Source of the DNA: Andalucia godoyi
Lineage: Eukaryota; Discoba; Jakobea; Jakobida; Andaluciidae
Length of the DNA: 64,000 nt
Direction: 5' to 3'
NCBI GenBank assembly: GCA_009859145.1
Contig: VRVR01000020.1
Location: forward strand, 186,001 to 250,000
The notes beneath the pieces were generated by a model. That model saw nothing but the letters and a program-made list of their open reading frames with translations, had not been told where the DNA came from and searched no databases. Each line of letters begins with the position of its first letter. The first letter of the stretch is position 1. Shown piece after piece: positions 1-10,146 of this stretch. The translations under genes and the position numbers were made by a program.

Positions 1-174
1 AAAGAGATCTCACAAAAACAACACGAGTATCGTGAGGACATTCAAAAAACGTATCCCAAGATTGCAGACTGTGTTGGCCGAGCAAAAAAACTTCAAAAAC
101 TGATGCAGACGGATCTTTCCACGCGATTCAAGGGAAGACCCGTTCACATCACCGGGGAAATTAACATTCTATGA
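1..174 (+). CDS. C-terminal end of a CDK5RAP3-like protein (partial, 5' truncated by the window edge)
   Basis: Frame 1 is open from base 1 to a TGA at 172-174 and gives 57 residues. The sequence is helical and charged, then ends in a conserved-looking tail with STRFKGRPVHITGEINIL. The 'GRPV-(N/H)-I-x-GEIN' ending resembles my memory of the C-terminus of CDK5RAP3 proteins, which work with UFL1 in UFMylation at the endoplasmic reticulum. That assignment rests on this tail only and is tentative. The rest of the gene lies upstream of the window. It converges on the next gene, whose stop is at 367. Confidence 0.45.
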   Translation, partial: KEISQKQHEYREDIQKTYPKIADCVGRAKKLQKLMQTDLSTRFKGRPVHITGEINIL

Positions 175-366
175 TTCCCTTGAAGACGCATTTTGGAGAG
201 CTCCGTGCATTGCTTCACAGTCCCTTGTTGATCGTAGATTGTTGATACTTCGCCATTGTTCGCGGTAGTTGTATTCTTCCTGTCTCTCCTCATCTCCTAG
301 AATGTTAGTTTAAATACACGATTTTGGAACGTCTGATTCCATTTCAAGAATGTCATGAAGTTTTGA

Positions 367-1791
367 TCAGCGCCTGGATGCCAACGCCGTCTGCAGCAGT
401 CGAGATCGCGGCCCAGCAAAGCGTGGAAGTGCCTGACTGTCATTCTGTTCTTGCGCCGCTTCGTTGCCTGGCAGTCTCGAAGCAGCAATGGCATTGTTCT
501 GACTGTCCGACAAGGACGAGGGAAATGACGACGATCCTAGTGCTGAGACAGACGTCGACTGCTGCTGGCTCCTTGTAGCTTGCGGATGCACCGCGGGCGA
601 ATCGTTCTGCATCGGTCGGTTGGAAGGCACAGGAGGAACTCGCTTTGGCGGAACTGCTGCAGCCACAGTCGACGTTGACGATGAGCTGTGGTGGCCTTGC
701 GACTGTGGTTGTTGCGACTGTGATTGCGAGTGCGGAACTGGAGATTGAACGGAGGCGCTGTCAGTCGAGAATTTACCGTGGTGAATCTGATCCACGATTA
801 GCTTGCGAATGTCCGTGAGCGACGAAACTGGAAAACGCAAAAAGAAAGAAAATAATAACATAAAAAAGTAAATAGAAAGAAGAGTAGAGTGAAAGAATCA
901 TGAGTGGATGACAGATTGCTGCGAACAAGGGCGCGGAGTTGATGATGACACCAGAAAGAAAAAGTACATACTTGCACGGTCAACTCGTTCCAAGAAAATC
1001 TCGGCGTGCGATTTGGATTCGAATCCATTGGAAAACGGATTGATCCCCTCCTTCGGCACTGCATGGCCATTCCAATTACTCGCAGCATTATTATTATCAT
1101 TATTGTTGTTGTTGTTGCTGCTGTGGTTGTTGCCGAAATTGTCATTCGATAGACCGCCAGCATTCGAAAAAGGATGATGGGCTGCATAATGATAATGGCC
1201 ATTCGCTTCGGCCTCATGTGCAAACCGATTGCGAGTTGGAGAGAATTCCAGCTTCTTGACAGGAAGTGGCGACGCATTCTCTCCTTCTTGCTTGGAAGCA
1301 ACGATCGCTGCTGCTCTTTGCGACGGATACACATACTGAGACTGCATCTGTGCATTCGCATTCGCGTTTTTGGACGCAGTAAATGCACCGGAATGAAAAG
1401 CATGTTGCTGCGGCTGCAGCAGCTGATGTGCAGGGTGCGACTGCATAAGAGTCGAGGCTGGAGCATAGAATGCGTTCGTGTTCAGCGCCTGTTGCGAATG
1501 CGTACCACTTGCACCGGCATGACGATGATGCGCATATTGATGATGTTGTTGATGAACATACGACGGTCCAGTCGATCCGGAATTCGAGGTGTACATTGTG
1601 GACGGAAGCAGTGCAGCGCTTGGATGTTGATTAGCATAAGAAACGGCAGAAGAAGCCATTGTTATGGCTGTGGCTGTGGCTGTGGCCAATGGTGACGTTG
1701 AGAGTCCATTGTACCCGCCGCCATGAACAGACGCCGATGACGACATTCTGTATATCCCAAGTCTCTCATCATATATTAACGGGGCCTGCAT
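367..1791 (-). CDS. Q/N/H-rich low-complexity protein, function unknown (two exons)
   Basis: Two exons on the minus strand, 1791-972 and 827-367, join to give 426 residues. The intron (828-971, 144 bases) starts GTATGT and ends TTCCAG. Splicing joins LERVDRA to ISSLTDIRKLIVDQI without a frame change. The N-terminal part is rich in Ser, Ala, His and Gln. A run of Asn lies near residue 225. A short helical segment spans the splice site (about 255-290). The C-terminal part is a disordered Ser/Gln/Pro stretch. I do not recognise a family. The low-complexity composition would suit a transcription or RNA-binding factor, but nothing proves that. The 5' flank holds copy 1 of a dispersed repeat. Confidence 0.7.
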
Positions 1792-2006
1792 GTTCGCTCC
1801 TCAATTTTTTTCTTCTGTATTTCGAGGCGTTTCCTCTAACTCTGCGTCTTCCTGTTTCTCTGACAGAAATAGTGCAGGCGTCGAGAAGACGAAGGATAAT
1901 GTAAACCAAAGCTTGCGGGAATTTTGAAAGGACCCCAAACGGAATTGCAACCTCTGTGGGGGGAGATACTTTTTACGGCAGGTGGGTTGTTGCGGACAAT
2001 ACGAGA

Positions 2007-2415
2007 GCCGCTCGCCAATACATGAATCATGGTTGATCATCGGGCTAAGCTGTCCCCGAAGACAGGATCCCAAGCCACGTGTTTTTCATTTTTGTGGCGA
2101 GCACCAACTCCTCAATGCAGATTGCTCTGCATCAAAGGGCCATCGCTTCTTCTTCTTGCTCTGCGCCTTCGACGAGAGGGATCAGCGGGTTTCTTGGTTC
2201 TCGGCATCTTCAGGCATGGCCGGTGTGAGTTTGTTGGGAAGATCCCTCTCTGGAGCCATGAGATGCCTTCTTTTTTGTCTTTGATGAAAGGTGCTGCTTG
2301 AAGGTTCGATCACGAACAACACAAACAGAAAGGACAAGGAAGTGAAAGAATGAAAGGAAATTCCAGACTGCACTACGGTAGGAACATAGCGTCCCCGCCA
2401 TAGGGTTCGATAAAC
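2007..2415 (+). repeat. Dispersed repeat family 1, copy 1 (409 bases)
   Basis: This block recurs in the same orientation at 57529-57939. It runs from GCCGCTCGCC to GGGTTCGATAAAC, with only scattered substitutions and two one-base indels between copies. The flanks are unrelated. I see no terminal inverted repeats, no target-site duplication and no conserved reading frame. It contains two GGTTCGAT words like an RNA polymerase III B box, but no convincing tRNA fold. It sits in the shared upstream region of the Q/N/H-rich gene and APC10. Confidence 0.85.
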
Positions 2416-2602
2416 TGGTCTGATATTGTTGATAGGCAAAACGGTCATCCGTTTCTTCGGGCTTTGCTGACTGTTTTCGTGTTCTTTTTATTAAAAAAAA
2501 TTGTTTGTTTTGTTTCCCCCCTTTTCTCTCTGTCGCGTGAAATGGAGAATTAGAAGAAGAATTAGAAGAAGGAAGGTCAGGGAAGGTGAAAGTGGAGGGA
2601 AA

Positions 2603-3400
2603 ATGACTGGGACGACAAGTGCGAATGCGTTGAAGCATCTTCCGATTCAAATATGGCCTGCATTCCGGCTTTTGGAAGACCAGCGTGACGTGACACGCGA
2701 GGGAGTTTGGACGGTGTCCTCATCGAAGAGCGGGTCAGGTATCAAGTGTTTGTTGGATGATGACACGACGACGTTTTGGCAGTCGGATGGGACGCAGCCA
2801 CACATGATTACAGTTCACTTCCCGCGGCTGACGTCTGTCGAAGATGTCTTTTTGCATCTTGATTATCGCGTCGATGAAAGCTATACTCCTTCGAAAATCG
2901 CTATTTTGGCGGGTGTTGTTCCGGATGCGGTCCGCGAGACAAACCAGATTGAGCTGCAAGAACCGTCTGGATGGGTCAGAGTGCCGTGTGTTGCAAGAGA
3001 CGACATGCCCCTGGCCAAGAAAAGAAGGAGAAGAACAGCAAGTAGCAGACGGCAAAGACAAGGACAAGGACAAGGACAAGAGGTCGGGGAGGAGGAGAGG
3101 GAAGGGACCAGAGGAAGAGATGGTGGAGAAGAGGAAGAGGAAGGAGACGAAGGAGAGGGCGGTGCAAACTCGGACACGTATTCAATGGATGAGCTGAATG
3201 CGATTGCAGCGGAGCGGTCTCCTGTTCTCCGCTGTTTTGAGCTTTCTATTCTGATTGTCGCGAATCATCAGGCCGGGAGAGACACACATGTTCGGGCAGT
3301 CAAGGTTGTTGGACCGAATGACGATTCTGCCAACCGATCCGAGCACCAATTCCCTGCCTTTCAGACACCGGAATTTGCCCAGTTTTCCACCATTCGATAG
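2603..3400 (+). CDS. APC10: Anaphase-promoting complex subunit 10 (DOC domain)
   Basis: This 265-residue protein is the DOC-domain subunit of the APC/C ubiquitin ligase, which helps recruit substrates with CDC20/CDH1 and CDC27. The DOC beta-sandwich is visible: WTVSSSKSGSGIKCLLDDD, then TFWQSDGTQPH and ITVHFPRLTSVEDV near residues 35-85. The protein ends in Ile-Arg, the IR tail that docks on TPR subunits in known APC10 proteins. An insert of about 55 residues (around 140-195), Arg/Lys-rich then Glu/Gly-rich, interrupts the domain before the last strands (RCFELSILIVANHQAGRDTHVRAVKV). I chose the ATG at 2603 because it precedes the conserved region; the frame is open upstream but basic and repetitive there. 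Confidence 0.93.
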   Translation: MTGTTSANALKHLPIQIWPAFRLLEDQRDVTREGVWTVSSSKSGSGIKCLLDDDTTTFWQSDGTQPHMITVHFPRLTSVEDVFLHLDYRVDESYTPSKIAILAGVVPDAVRETNQIELQEPSGWVRVPCVARDDMPLAKKRRRRTASSRRQRQGQGQGQEVGEEEREGTRGRDGGEEEEEGDEGEGGANSDTYSMDELNAIAAERSPVLRCFELSILIVANHQAGRDTHVRAVKVVGPNDDSANRSEHQFPAFQTPEFAQFSTIR

Positions 3401-3625
3401 CATCTCCTTGTTTCGAACAATAAATGGAGGAGGGCAGGAGAGGAGAAGGGGGAGTGCGCACTTTATCAACATCAACATCAACATCAACAGTCCTTTACAC
3501 CAACAACGAAGAACGGGGATTACATCATGTACACAGACATAATCAAATAAAGAGAGGAAGCAGAGCAAGGCAATTCCAGAGAGACTCGGCACCCAGAAAC
3601 GCAAAGCGGGAAACGGTAGGGTCTT

Positions 3626-4114
3626 CTACCGAAAGTGGCCTCCCCATTCGAGCATTTTTCCCTTTGCGTTCTTTTCGGCTTCGATTTCTCGTTCTCTGAT
3701 TCTCTTCAACGCGGCTTCTTTTTCCGATGCCAGCCTCTTGTTTTCCTCCATGACATGTCTAAGATACTCCTTTCGCGCTCGTTCATGATCGTTCTCGACA
3801 GTCTGTGAAATGACTGCTTGCTCCTGCAATTGCGACGAATACCGCAGCTGCTCAAGCGCCTCCTGTTTGCGGAGTTCTTCTCGCAACCGCAACTGAGCCT
3901 CCATATCAACTCGTGTCGCCTCCTGAAGATCCTTTCGGTCCTCCTCATCCCCAAAGAACGCCTTTACTCGATGCGACGCAATTTGCTCAAGCTTTGCTCG
4001 CTTCACTTCCAACGACTGCTGCTCATTCTCAAACTCTCGTTCATAATTCTCCTCGTTCTTCAGAGACGGAGCCTTCTTGCGGCGCATCAAAATACTTTGG
4101 CGAGCTGTCGACAT
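3626..4114 (-). CDS. Coiled-coil protein of unknown function
   Basis: A 162-residue frame starting at a true ATG (4114). It is almost wholly predicted helix, rich in Glu, Arg, Lys, Gln and Leu, with a basic start (MSTARQSILMRRKKAPS) and the ending LEWGGHFR. Long coiled coils of this kind occur in cytoskeletal and flagellar proteins such as RIB43A, but I see no diagnostic motif. It is convergent with APC10, with about 225 bases between stops. It is divergent from the exchanger gene downstream on the plus strand. Confidence 0.65.
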   Translation of the reverse strand: MSTARQSILMRRKKAPSLKNEENYEREFENEQQSLEVKRAKLEQIASHRVKAFFGDEEDRKDLQEATRVDMEAQLRLREELRKQEALEQLRYSSQLQEQAVISQTVENDHERARKEYLRHVMEENKRLASEKEAALKRIREREIEAEKNAKGKMLEWGGHFR

Positions 4115-4784
4115 TTGTTGTAGTACTTGTAGCTGCTGTATGACTGGATTTGTCTTTCTTTCCTCTTCTTCTCTTTTCTTTTCTTTTCTTTTCTTTTTTA
4201 ATTAAAAAAAATAACAACAACAATAACCACAAATCGAATCAACTCGGAGACTGGCTGTTTCGGTCGCAGGAAAAAGTCGTATAGAACCAACAGACAAAAC
4301 AAGGATTTGTAATAGAAGAAAGAACGAGATTGAAATGGTGGTCTAGTCAACAAAAGTATCAGAGAAGTGAATTACGAGGAAAGGGGCAAATGAGCCGTTG
4401 GATACAGTTACTGCTCTACAGCAGGACAGTTTCACTCAGTTGAATCGGGAGAGAAAAAGGAGGGGGGAAGAGCGGGATGAATCTCTCTGCACATCTCACC
4501 TGTCGTATACACTACGAGAAACAGTCTTCTGCCCGTGCGCCGTCTGGCCTTTCGGGTTCGGTGGGTTTGTGCGAGTCTGTGAGAGTCGCAGGGCAGCCAG
4601 AGGAGTGCAGGCCTGGCAAGCAAGAACACACACACACACAAAGCAACGACTGCATTGGGAAAAACAAAAACAGAAACAGAAAAAACAGACCATCGAAACA
4701 ACAGAGATAACGGTTGAGAAGCAGCAGCAATAATTTAGTAAAAATCTGTTTTACTACGGATTTGACAACGGAGAGTCGCAAAAG
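4115..4784. other. Intergenic region between divergent genes
   Basis: This holds the upstream regions of the coiled-coil gene (minus) and the exchanger gene (plus). It has a pyrimidine-rich TTTTC repeat run near 4170-4195 followed by an A-rich stretch, and a short CA repeat near 4629-4641. The open frames inside have no recognisable protein and I do not call a gene. Confidence 0.6.
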
Positions 4785-5113
4785 ATGAAAATGAGCTTAC
4801 CGTGTCGTTTAAGTGGCTTGCTCTCAAACCAAGCAATGCTCGCGTTTGTGGTCTTGTTTCCGGCTTTTGTCCTGTGTGACGAATGCTCGCCGTCTGATCT
4901 GTTCCCATGCTCGCACTCCATCTTTGGGAACATCGTTCTCATGGCTATGTATGGCTTCGTCCTTGCTGTTGGTGCCAAAATCATTTCCGACGGTTCCGAA
5001 ATGCTCTTGTTGATCATGAATCCGGGCTTCATTGGCGGCTTCGTTCTTCCTGTCCTTGGTGGGCTCCCTGAGTATGTGTAGCGATTTCTCGTTTCTTCTT
5101 CGTCGTCGTCTCC

Positions 5114-5146
<33 letters not shown>

Positions 5147-6544
5147 TGTGGTTATTATTGTTGTGTTGCTGTTGTTCTTATGTTTGCTTTTTTCTTCGCA
5201 TCGATTGACAATGTCGGGATTAGTGCTGCAATTATTGTTGTTTCGTGTCTTGGACCGAAGGATCAGGCGCAGGAGAACATTTCTGTGGGAGTTGGAACAT
5301 TGGCGGGGTCTACGATCATGCTGCTTACTATTGCACTTGGGGCGTCTTTGTGGGTTGCACGTTGCGACATCACTGCAGATGGAAAGGGGGTCATTGAGGG
5401 TCAGTTGACGAACACTCGTGATATTCTGAACACGGGCATGTCCGTTGGAAAGGATGTCCGCGTTGGTGCAGCAATCATGATTGGGCTTTCGTTCTTGTAC
5501 TTTGTGATTCAGGGCGTAGCTTTTGTGTATGTCGCAGATCCAGATTCCGACACTGCGAAGACCCATGAAAAGAACTTTGCGCTGGCAACATTCGTGCTGT
5601 GCATGGTTGCATTCCTCTGCTACGGAACGTACCAGGTGATGAGCACGGATTCCCAGGAAGATCGCATCAAGATTGCAAAGGAAGAGGCCAAGAAGAAGGC
5701 GATTCTCGAAAAGTGGGATGAGCTGATGGATGCCGTTCTTGCGTCTCGCCACATGAAGGAGACGCAATCGGACGCCGAAAACCAGAGACTCTTGACAGGA
5801 TCGACGAACTCCTCGGGCAGCGTGGGAAACGCACCGGCTTCGTCCGCAGCCTCGTCAAATGCAAGCGTCTCCAAGTTTGCAAAGCGCTGGAAGCACAAGG
5901 CCGTTGACTCCAAGAAGGAACAGATTCAGAAGGCACTTGTGGCAGATGTTGATTCGCTGGAACGCCAGCCAGCCTTTTCGCATCAGGGAAATGGAAAGTC
6001 GCCAGTCGTCGAGGTGGCGGCGGAGGAAGAAGAAGAGAACGAGTACGCGCACTTGACGAAAGCGCAAATCGCTGTGCGCGCTGCAGGAATGCTGATATTT
6101 GGTGTCGGAGTGGTTGCCTTCTTTTCTGATCCCATGGTGGACTGCATTTCCGAATTCGGAACGCTCATCAATGTGCCGGCATTCTATGTGTCGTTCATCA
6201 TCACACCGTTCTGCTCGAATGCGTCCGAACTCATTTCGTCGCTGATCTTTGCCGCAAGGAAAACGGAAGCAAATGCAACCATCACGTTCTCACAGCTCTT
6301 TGGGGCCTGCTGCATCAACGCCACTGTGTCACTGGGATGTCTGACTGGCCTTATTTACTTCCGCGACCTTACCTGGGAATTCTCTGCAGAAGTCCTCGCA
6401 ATCCTCTTTGTCGTGTTGTCCGTGGGCATCTTTGCCATGCGGTGTAGAGTCTATCGCACCTGGCACATCATTCCCATTGGGTTTCTTTACATTGCGTCGC
6501 TAGCACTGGTTGCATTTCTCGAGAATGTTGTCCATTGGAAATAG
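4785..6544 (+). CDS. Na+/Ca2+ exchanger superfamily cation antiporter (two exons)
   Basis: Exons 4785-5071 and 5224-6544 give 535 residues. The 152-base intron begins GTATGT and ends ATTAG. Splicing restores the motif GGLPDAAIIVVSCLG of the first alpha repeat, which neither exon holds alone. An N-terminal signal-like segment (residues 4-31) precedes a luminal Cys-containing stretch. The alpha-1 repeat (about 50-130) includes GAKIISDGSEMLL. The alpha-2 repeat (about 415-485) includes TPFCSNASELISSLIFAARK. A hydrophilic loop of roughly 200 residues, rich in Lys and Ser, separates them. No EF-hand is visible. The family exchanges calcium for sodium or protons across the plasma or vacuolar membrane; the ion specificity here is unknown. 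Confidence 0.88.
5115..5146 (+). repeat. (TCA)n microsatellite inside the exchanger intron
   Basis: About ten tandem TCA units lie within the intron 5072-5223. Variation here would not change the protein. Confidence 0.95.
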
Positions 6545-6559
6545 CGTACACACACACGT

Positions 6560-6603
<44 letters not shown>

Positions 6604-6999
6604 GGTGGGTGAGCATTATGCTTATCCCATTTCTTTTTCGTAAAAAGTGAATAAATGAATAAAAGGATAGCAATTTCATATTCTGATTTTAAAAAATCAT
6701 TCCTGCATACGCCTATGTCAGTACAGTGCACACGCGCGTACAGTTACAAGGACAAGAACATAACATCACATACATCGTGTACTGCAAATGAGACTGCACG
6801 GGAAAATTTAAAATAAAATTAAAAAACCAAACACAAAACGGGAAGCCGAGCCCACCTTCCTTCTTCTTCTTCTTCTTTTTTGTTTTGTTTTGTTTTTGTT
6901 TGTTTGTTTGTTTGGAGAAAAAGAAAATGCGTAGAACCACAGAACAGGACAAAAACGTCCTCTCCGTGATGAAGAAAAGATCCATTGAACAGAGCAACG
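6545..6999. other. Intergenic region between convergent genes, with microsatellites
   Basis: This holds the 3' ends of the exchanger and the CDP-alcohol phosphotransferase. A (CT)n run at about 6560-6584 turns into (TTTC)n up to 6603. TTC and GTTT repeats lie near 6862-6913. No gene is seen. Confidence 0.7.
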
Positions 7000-8367
7000 T
7001 CACGGACTAGACGGGCTGCCAGAAGTGGCATCCGAGGTACCCACCGGGACCTTTTCCACCTTTTCCAGCGAGAACACGCGAATTCCAAGTTCCTCTGTGA
7101 TGTGGTCTATCACAGCCAAGACATACGAACTCCACATGAATACGACAGTGATGAACGCCAGGAAAAGTGCAGATGCAGGATTCATCCATCGGATAGATTG
7201 TCGCGCATTGAACGCCAATGCAAAAAGGATGATGGACGGAGCGTGAACAACGGCACACGGGGACTTCACACAATGTGCAAGGGTCATATTGGACACGTAA
7301 AATCCGTGCACCAGTCCCACTACAATGCATACCAATCTTGTATTCAGGAAAAATGTAGTCGGATCTGCAACAACCCAAGATACTGCCAACACAATATGGA
7401 AGAACCCCGGGGCCAAGTGCACGATTGCTGGCAGCACTGGCTTCCCACTGACTCTGAGAGTTCGAAGGACGTTCGAAATGTTGGAAACCACGGACGTCAC
7501 AGCACCGATCGCGACGAACATGATTACCATTTCGCTTCGAGTCCACGTAAAGTTTGAGAATGGTAAGAGAAGATCTCCCGGGACGACATATCCCAAAGTC
7601 AACGCCGACAAGACCTTCTGGGCTGGAGGCAGCGCTGCAGTCAAGAGCGCGGGTGCCGGTGCGTCCCACCAGGCCGGAGACCAGAACCCCGAGATCAGAT
7701 GCACTCCACAACACATCAAAATTCCTTCGATTGGGCCGTTCACCTGTCCAAGAATCAGCGCGCCGGTATGGAACTCTTCCCAAGTAGCAGTGAGAAACGG
7801 AACCCATGCAACGACAAGCATCAGCAAGGCCATCAAGGAAGGTCCAAGGTTCAAACTGGATGCAAGCGTAAGCCCTGCAAATGTCACGGCCAATGCATCG
7901 ACGCCGTGGTCAAACAACTCCCCAAGAGGAGACGAAGACCGCGTGCGAACTGCCTGCTTTCCATCGCAGTTGTCCAGCGTTTGATAAAGAAACAAGCACA
8001 CGGCGGCAAACGCATATACCCACGTTTCGCTTAAGAACATCAGTCCGAAATAATGCAAAGGTGAACGCATCTTCTCTGCGGTGTACGAAGATTGCAGCGA
8101 AGGGGAGTAGGATGCGGCCAGAATGTACGAGAACAAAACACACACAAATCCGAGCATCGTCACAACGTTTGGAGCCATCCGCTCAGGAATGAACCGCATG
8201 AACCACACATGAAAGGATCGAAGAAACAAACGAAGCGAGATCGAATGGTCCACTCCCTTGTTTGTATACTGATGCAGTGCTCGACGACCCGCCGCACTGA
8301 TGGGCTGCATGAACGACCGAAGTCCATTGAAACGGATCGACGATACTGCAGAGTCGATTGCAGACAT
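7000..8367 (-). CDS. CDP-alcohol phosphotransferase (choline/ethanolamine phosphotransferase type)
   Basis: A 455-residue, multi-spanning membrane enzyme of the final Kennedy-pathway step, which transfers phosphocholine or phosphoethanolamine from the CDP-alcohol to diacylglycerol in the ER. The order fits EPT1/CEPT1: YTNKGVDHS near residue 35, PNVVTMLGFVCVL near 65, then the catalytic motif starting DNCDGKQ near 130 and continuing SSSPLGELFDHGVD, followed by about eight hydrophobic segments. The family motif is DG-x2-AR-x8-G-x3-D-x3-D. Here the Arg after Ala is Val (DGKQAVRT), with Arg at the next position; all Asp and Gly residues are kept. The start is a true ATG at 8367, divergent from V-ATPase subunit C. 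Confidence 0.9.
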   Translation of the reverse strand: MSAIDSAVSSIRFNGLRSFMQPISAAGRRALHQYTNKGVDHSISLRLFLRSFHVWFMRFIPERMAPNVVTMLGFVCVLFSYILAASYSPSLQSSYTAEKMRSPLHYFGLMFLSETWVYAFAAVCLFLYQTLDNCDGKQAVRTRSSSPLGELFDHGVDALAVTFAGLTLASSLNLGPSLMALLMLVVAWVPFLTATWEEFHTGALILGQVNGPIEGILMCCGVHLISGFWSPAWWDAPAPALLTAALPPAQKVLSALTLGYVVPGDLLLPFSNFTWTRSEMVIMFVAIGAVTSVVSNISNVLRTLRVSGKPVLPAIVHLAPGFFHIVLAVSWVVADPTTFFLNTRLVCIVVGLVHGFYVSNMTLAHCVKSPCAVVHAPSIILFALAFNARQSIRWMNPASALFLAFITVVFMWSSYVLAVIDHITEELGIRVFSLEKVEKVPVGTSDATSGSPSSP

Positions 8368-8779
8368 TTCTCTCTCTCTCTCTCTCTCACTCTTAGATCA
8401 CGCGCCTTTTTTCCTGCAGTCCACGCAATCAAAAAATAATATTAAAGTACTATAATGCCGCGAGAGAAGAGATACACGAACGACGGAGAAACCATCTGGA
8501 CAGACGAATTGATCATTGCAAGATAACGCTTGCACCCGTGTCTTCATTGAGCTGTACATTTTTTCCCAATTGCATTGCACCAAATGAAAGGTGGAGCTCT
8601 TTCGATCTCTTGCATAATTCTCGCTTTCTCTGTTACATCTTTTTTGGTTTCTCACCTTTGTTTTCTCTCTTTCCTCTTCTTCTGTTCTATCCATTCGTTT
8701 GCTTTTTCTCCTTTTGCTTGTTCCACGTGTTCGTGCCTGTACTCGCGTTGATTGGTTTGAATCTGGTTTTCCGTCAAGG
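8368..8779. other. Divergent promoter region
   Basis: Shared upstream DNA of the phosphotransferase (minus) and V-ATPase C (plus). It includes a (CT)n run at about 8370-8390 just upstream of the phosphotransferase start, and a pyrimidine-rich tract from 8630 to 8720. The frame upstream of 8780 is open but hydrophobic and unlike the family, so it is treated as leader. Confidence 0.55.
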
Positions 8780-9928
8780 ATGTGGGTCGTTTCGTTGAAG
8801 TCTGAGACGTCTCCTTCTACTCCACGCCCCCCTTTGCTGCTGCGACTTAAGCCGGAGCTTGAGAAGCTTGGTGGAAATGCATTTCCATTGCTGATTCCGT
8901 CGTTGCGAGTAGGGACGCTCGATTCTCTGCTTGCACTATCTGATGATCTTGCCAAATTAGACACGACTTCCGAGGCAGTGGTTTCCAAGGTTCTACGGAC
9001 CTTGCGCGACGTGACTCCGACGGCAGAAGATGCAATGGTGATCAATCCATCTGCAAACACAGAGGTTCCGCTGCGAACATATCTTGCTTCTTTCAGTTGG
9101 AATGATTCGATGTTTCCTTTGTCGCTTGCTCCAAAGGAAATCGCAGATCGAATTGCTGCTAGAATTGGTGACACAGATGATGCTCTCAAGCAAAAGACGG
9201 CGGAGCATGCGGCAGTCAAGTCGCAATTGGCATCCGTCACTCGCCGAGATCAAGGCTCGTTGCTTGTCAGGTCTCTTGCGCCTCTCATTCCCAAAGAAGC
9301 CATTGTCGAATCTGAATATCTGACAACGGTGTATGTGTGCGTCCCCGGCTTCTCGGAAAAGGAGTTTGTGGAAAGCTACGAATCGCTCAACGGATGCAAA
9401 TGGGTGGTACCCGGTACCGGCAGAAAAGTCGCAGAAGATAAGGATTATGTCTTGTATGCGGTCGTCGTGTTCCGCAAGTTTGTCGATGATTTCCGAACTG
9501 CATGCCGTGAGCACAAGTACACCGTTCGAGAAGTATCCACGGAAAACATTGCAACCCACGGAGATGAAAAGGCGCGACTGGAGACCCTTGTTGCAGATGC
9601 GACAAAGGAACTGACTCTCTTTGCGAGATCCGCAACGTCCGATGCATACACTGCGTGGATTCATCTCAAAGTTCTCCGAATCTTCGTCGAGTCTGTGCTG
9701 CGTTATGGTTTACCGCCACTGTTCACTGCCGTTCTTGTGATACCCGGAAAGAAGAATGACCAGAAGGTGCACTCGGTCTTCAAGGCTTTCCTGCCGAAAG
9801 ATCTGCTTGGGAACGACGACGGGAAAAAGAACACAAAGGACGACGATGATTTTGCTGCTCTTGCTGGACCAGGGCAATCCGAGTTCTTCCAGTACCCGTT
9901 CCTTCGTATCGACGTTGTCAGCAAGTAA
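8780..9928 (+). CDS. V-type proton ATPase subunit C
   Basis: A 382-residue protein, the usual length for the stalk subunit C, which clamps V1 to Vo and is lost on regulated disassembly. The start MWVVSLKSETS matches the family's short N-terminal strand (normally 'YWLISLP'). Later family features are ESEYLTTVYVCVPGFSEKEF, CKWVVPGTGRKVAEDKDY and a C-terminal AWIHLKVLRIFVESVLRYGLP, with the end FFQYPFLRIDVVSK. I chose the ATG at 8780 on this match and on length. The protein works on vacuole or endosome membranes. Confidence 0.93.
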   Translation: MWVVSLKSETSPSTPRPPLLLRLKPELEKLGGNAFPLLIPSLRVGTLDSLLALSDDLAKLDTTSEAVVSKVLRTLRDVTPTAEDAMVINPSANTEVPLRTYLASFSWNDSMFPLSLAPKEIADRIAARIGDTDDALKQKTAEHAAVKSQLASVTRRDQGSLLVRSLAPLIPKEAIVESEYLTTVYVCVPGFSEKEFVESYESLNGCKWVVPGTGRKVAEDKDYVLYAVVVFRKFVDDFRTACREHKYTVREVSTENIATHGDEKARLETLVADATKELTLFARSATSDAYTAWIHLKVLRIFVESVLRYGLPPLFTAVLVIPGKKNDQKVHSVFKAFLPKDLLGNDDGKKNTKDDDDFAALAGPGQSEFFQYPFLRIDVVSK

Positions 9929-10146
9929 AACCAAATTCATGTCTTTGCTTATTGGGGTGTGCGAGTGTGTGTGGGTCGTTGTGTGTTGGTAAGAGAGAGA
10001 GAACAACAACTACTAGTACAAAGAGAAAAAAAAGAAATGCAACAAGCAAGCAAGTCTGCATTACAATGTACGTCTGTACAAAGTTGGCCTAACCAAAACA
10101 AAACAAAAAGGGGGTGGGAGGACAATCTGACCCCGCGACTGTCAGT

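Noticed and set aside
2300-2415. tRNA-like or SINE-like polymerase III signals (GGTTCGAT words) in repeat family 1
   Set aside because: No matching A box at the right distance and no cloverleaf; recorded only as a hint.
4754-5767. Long antisense frame of 337 codons opposite the exchanger gene
   Set aside because: It has no ATG-anchored family match, and the plus strand encodes a clear membrane exchanger across the same bases.
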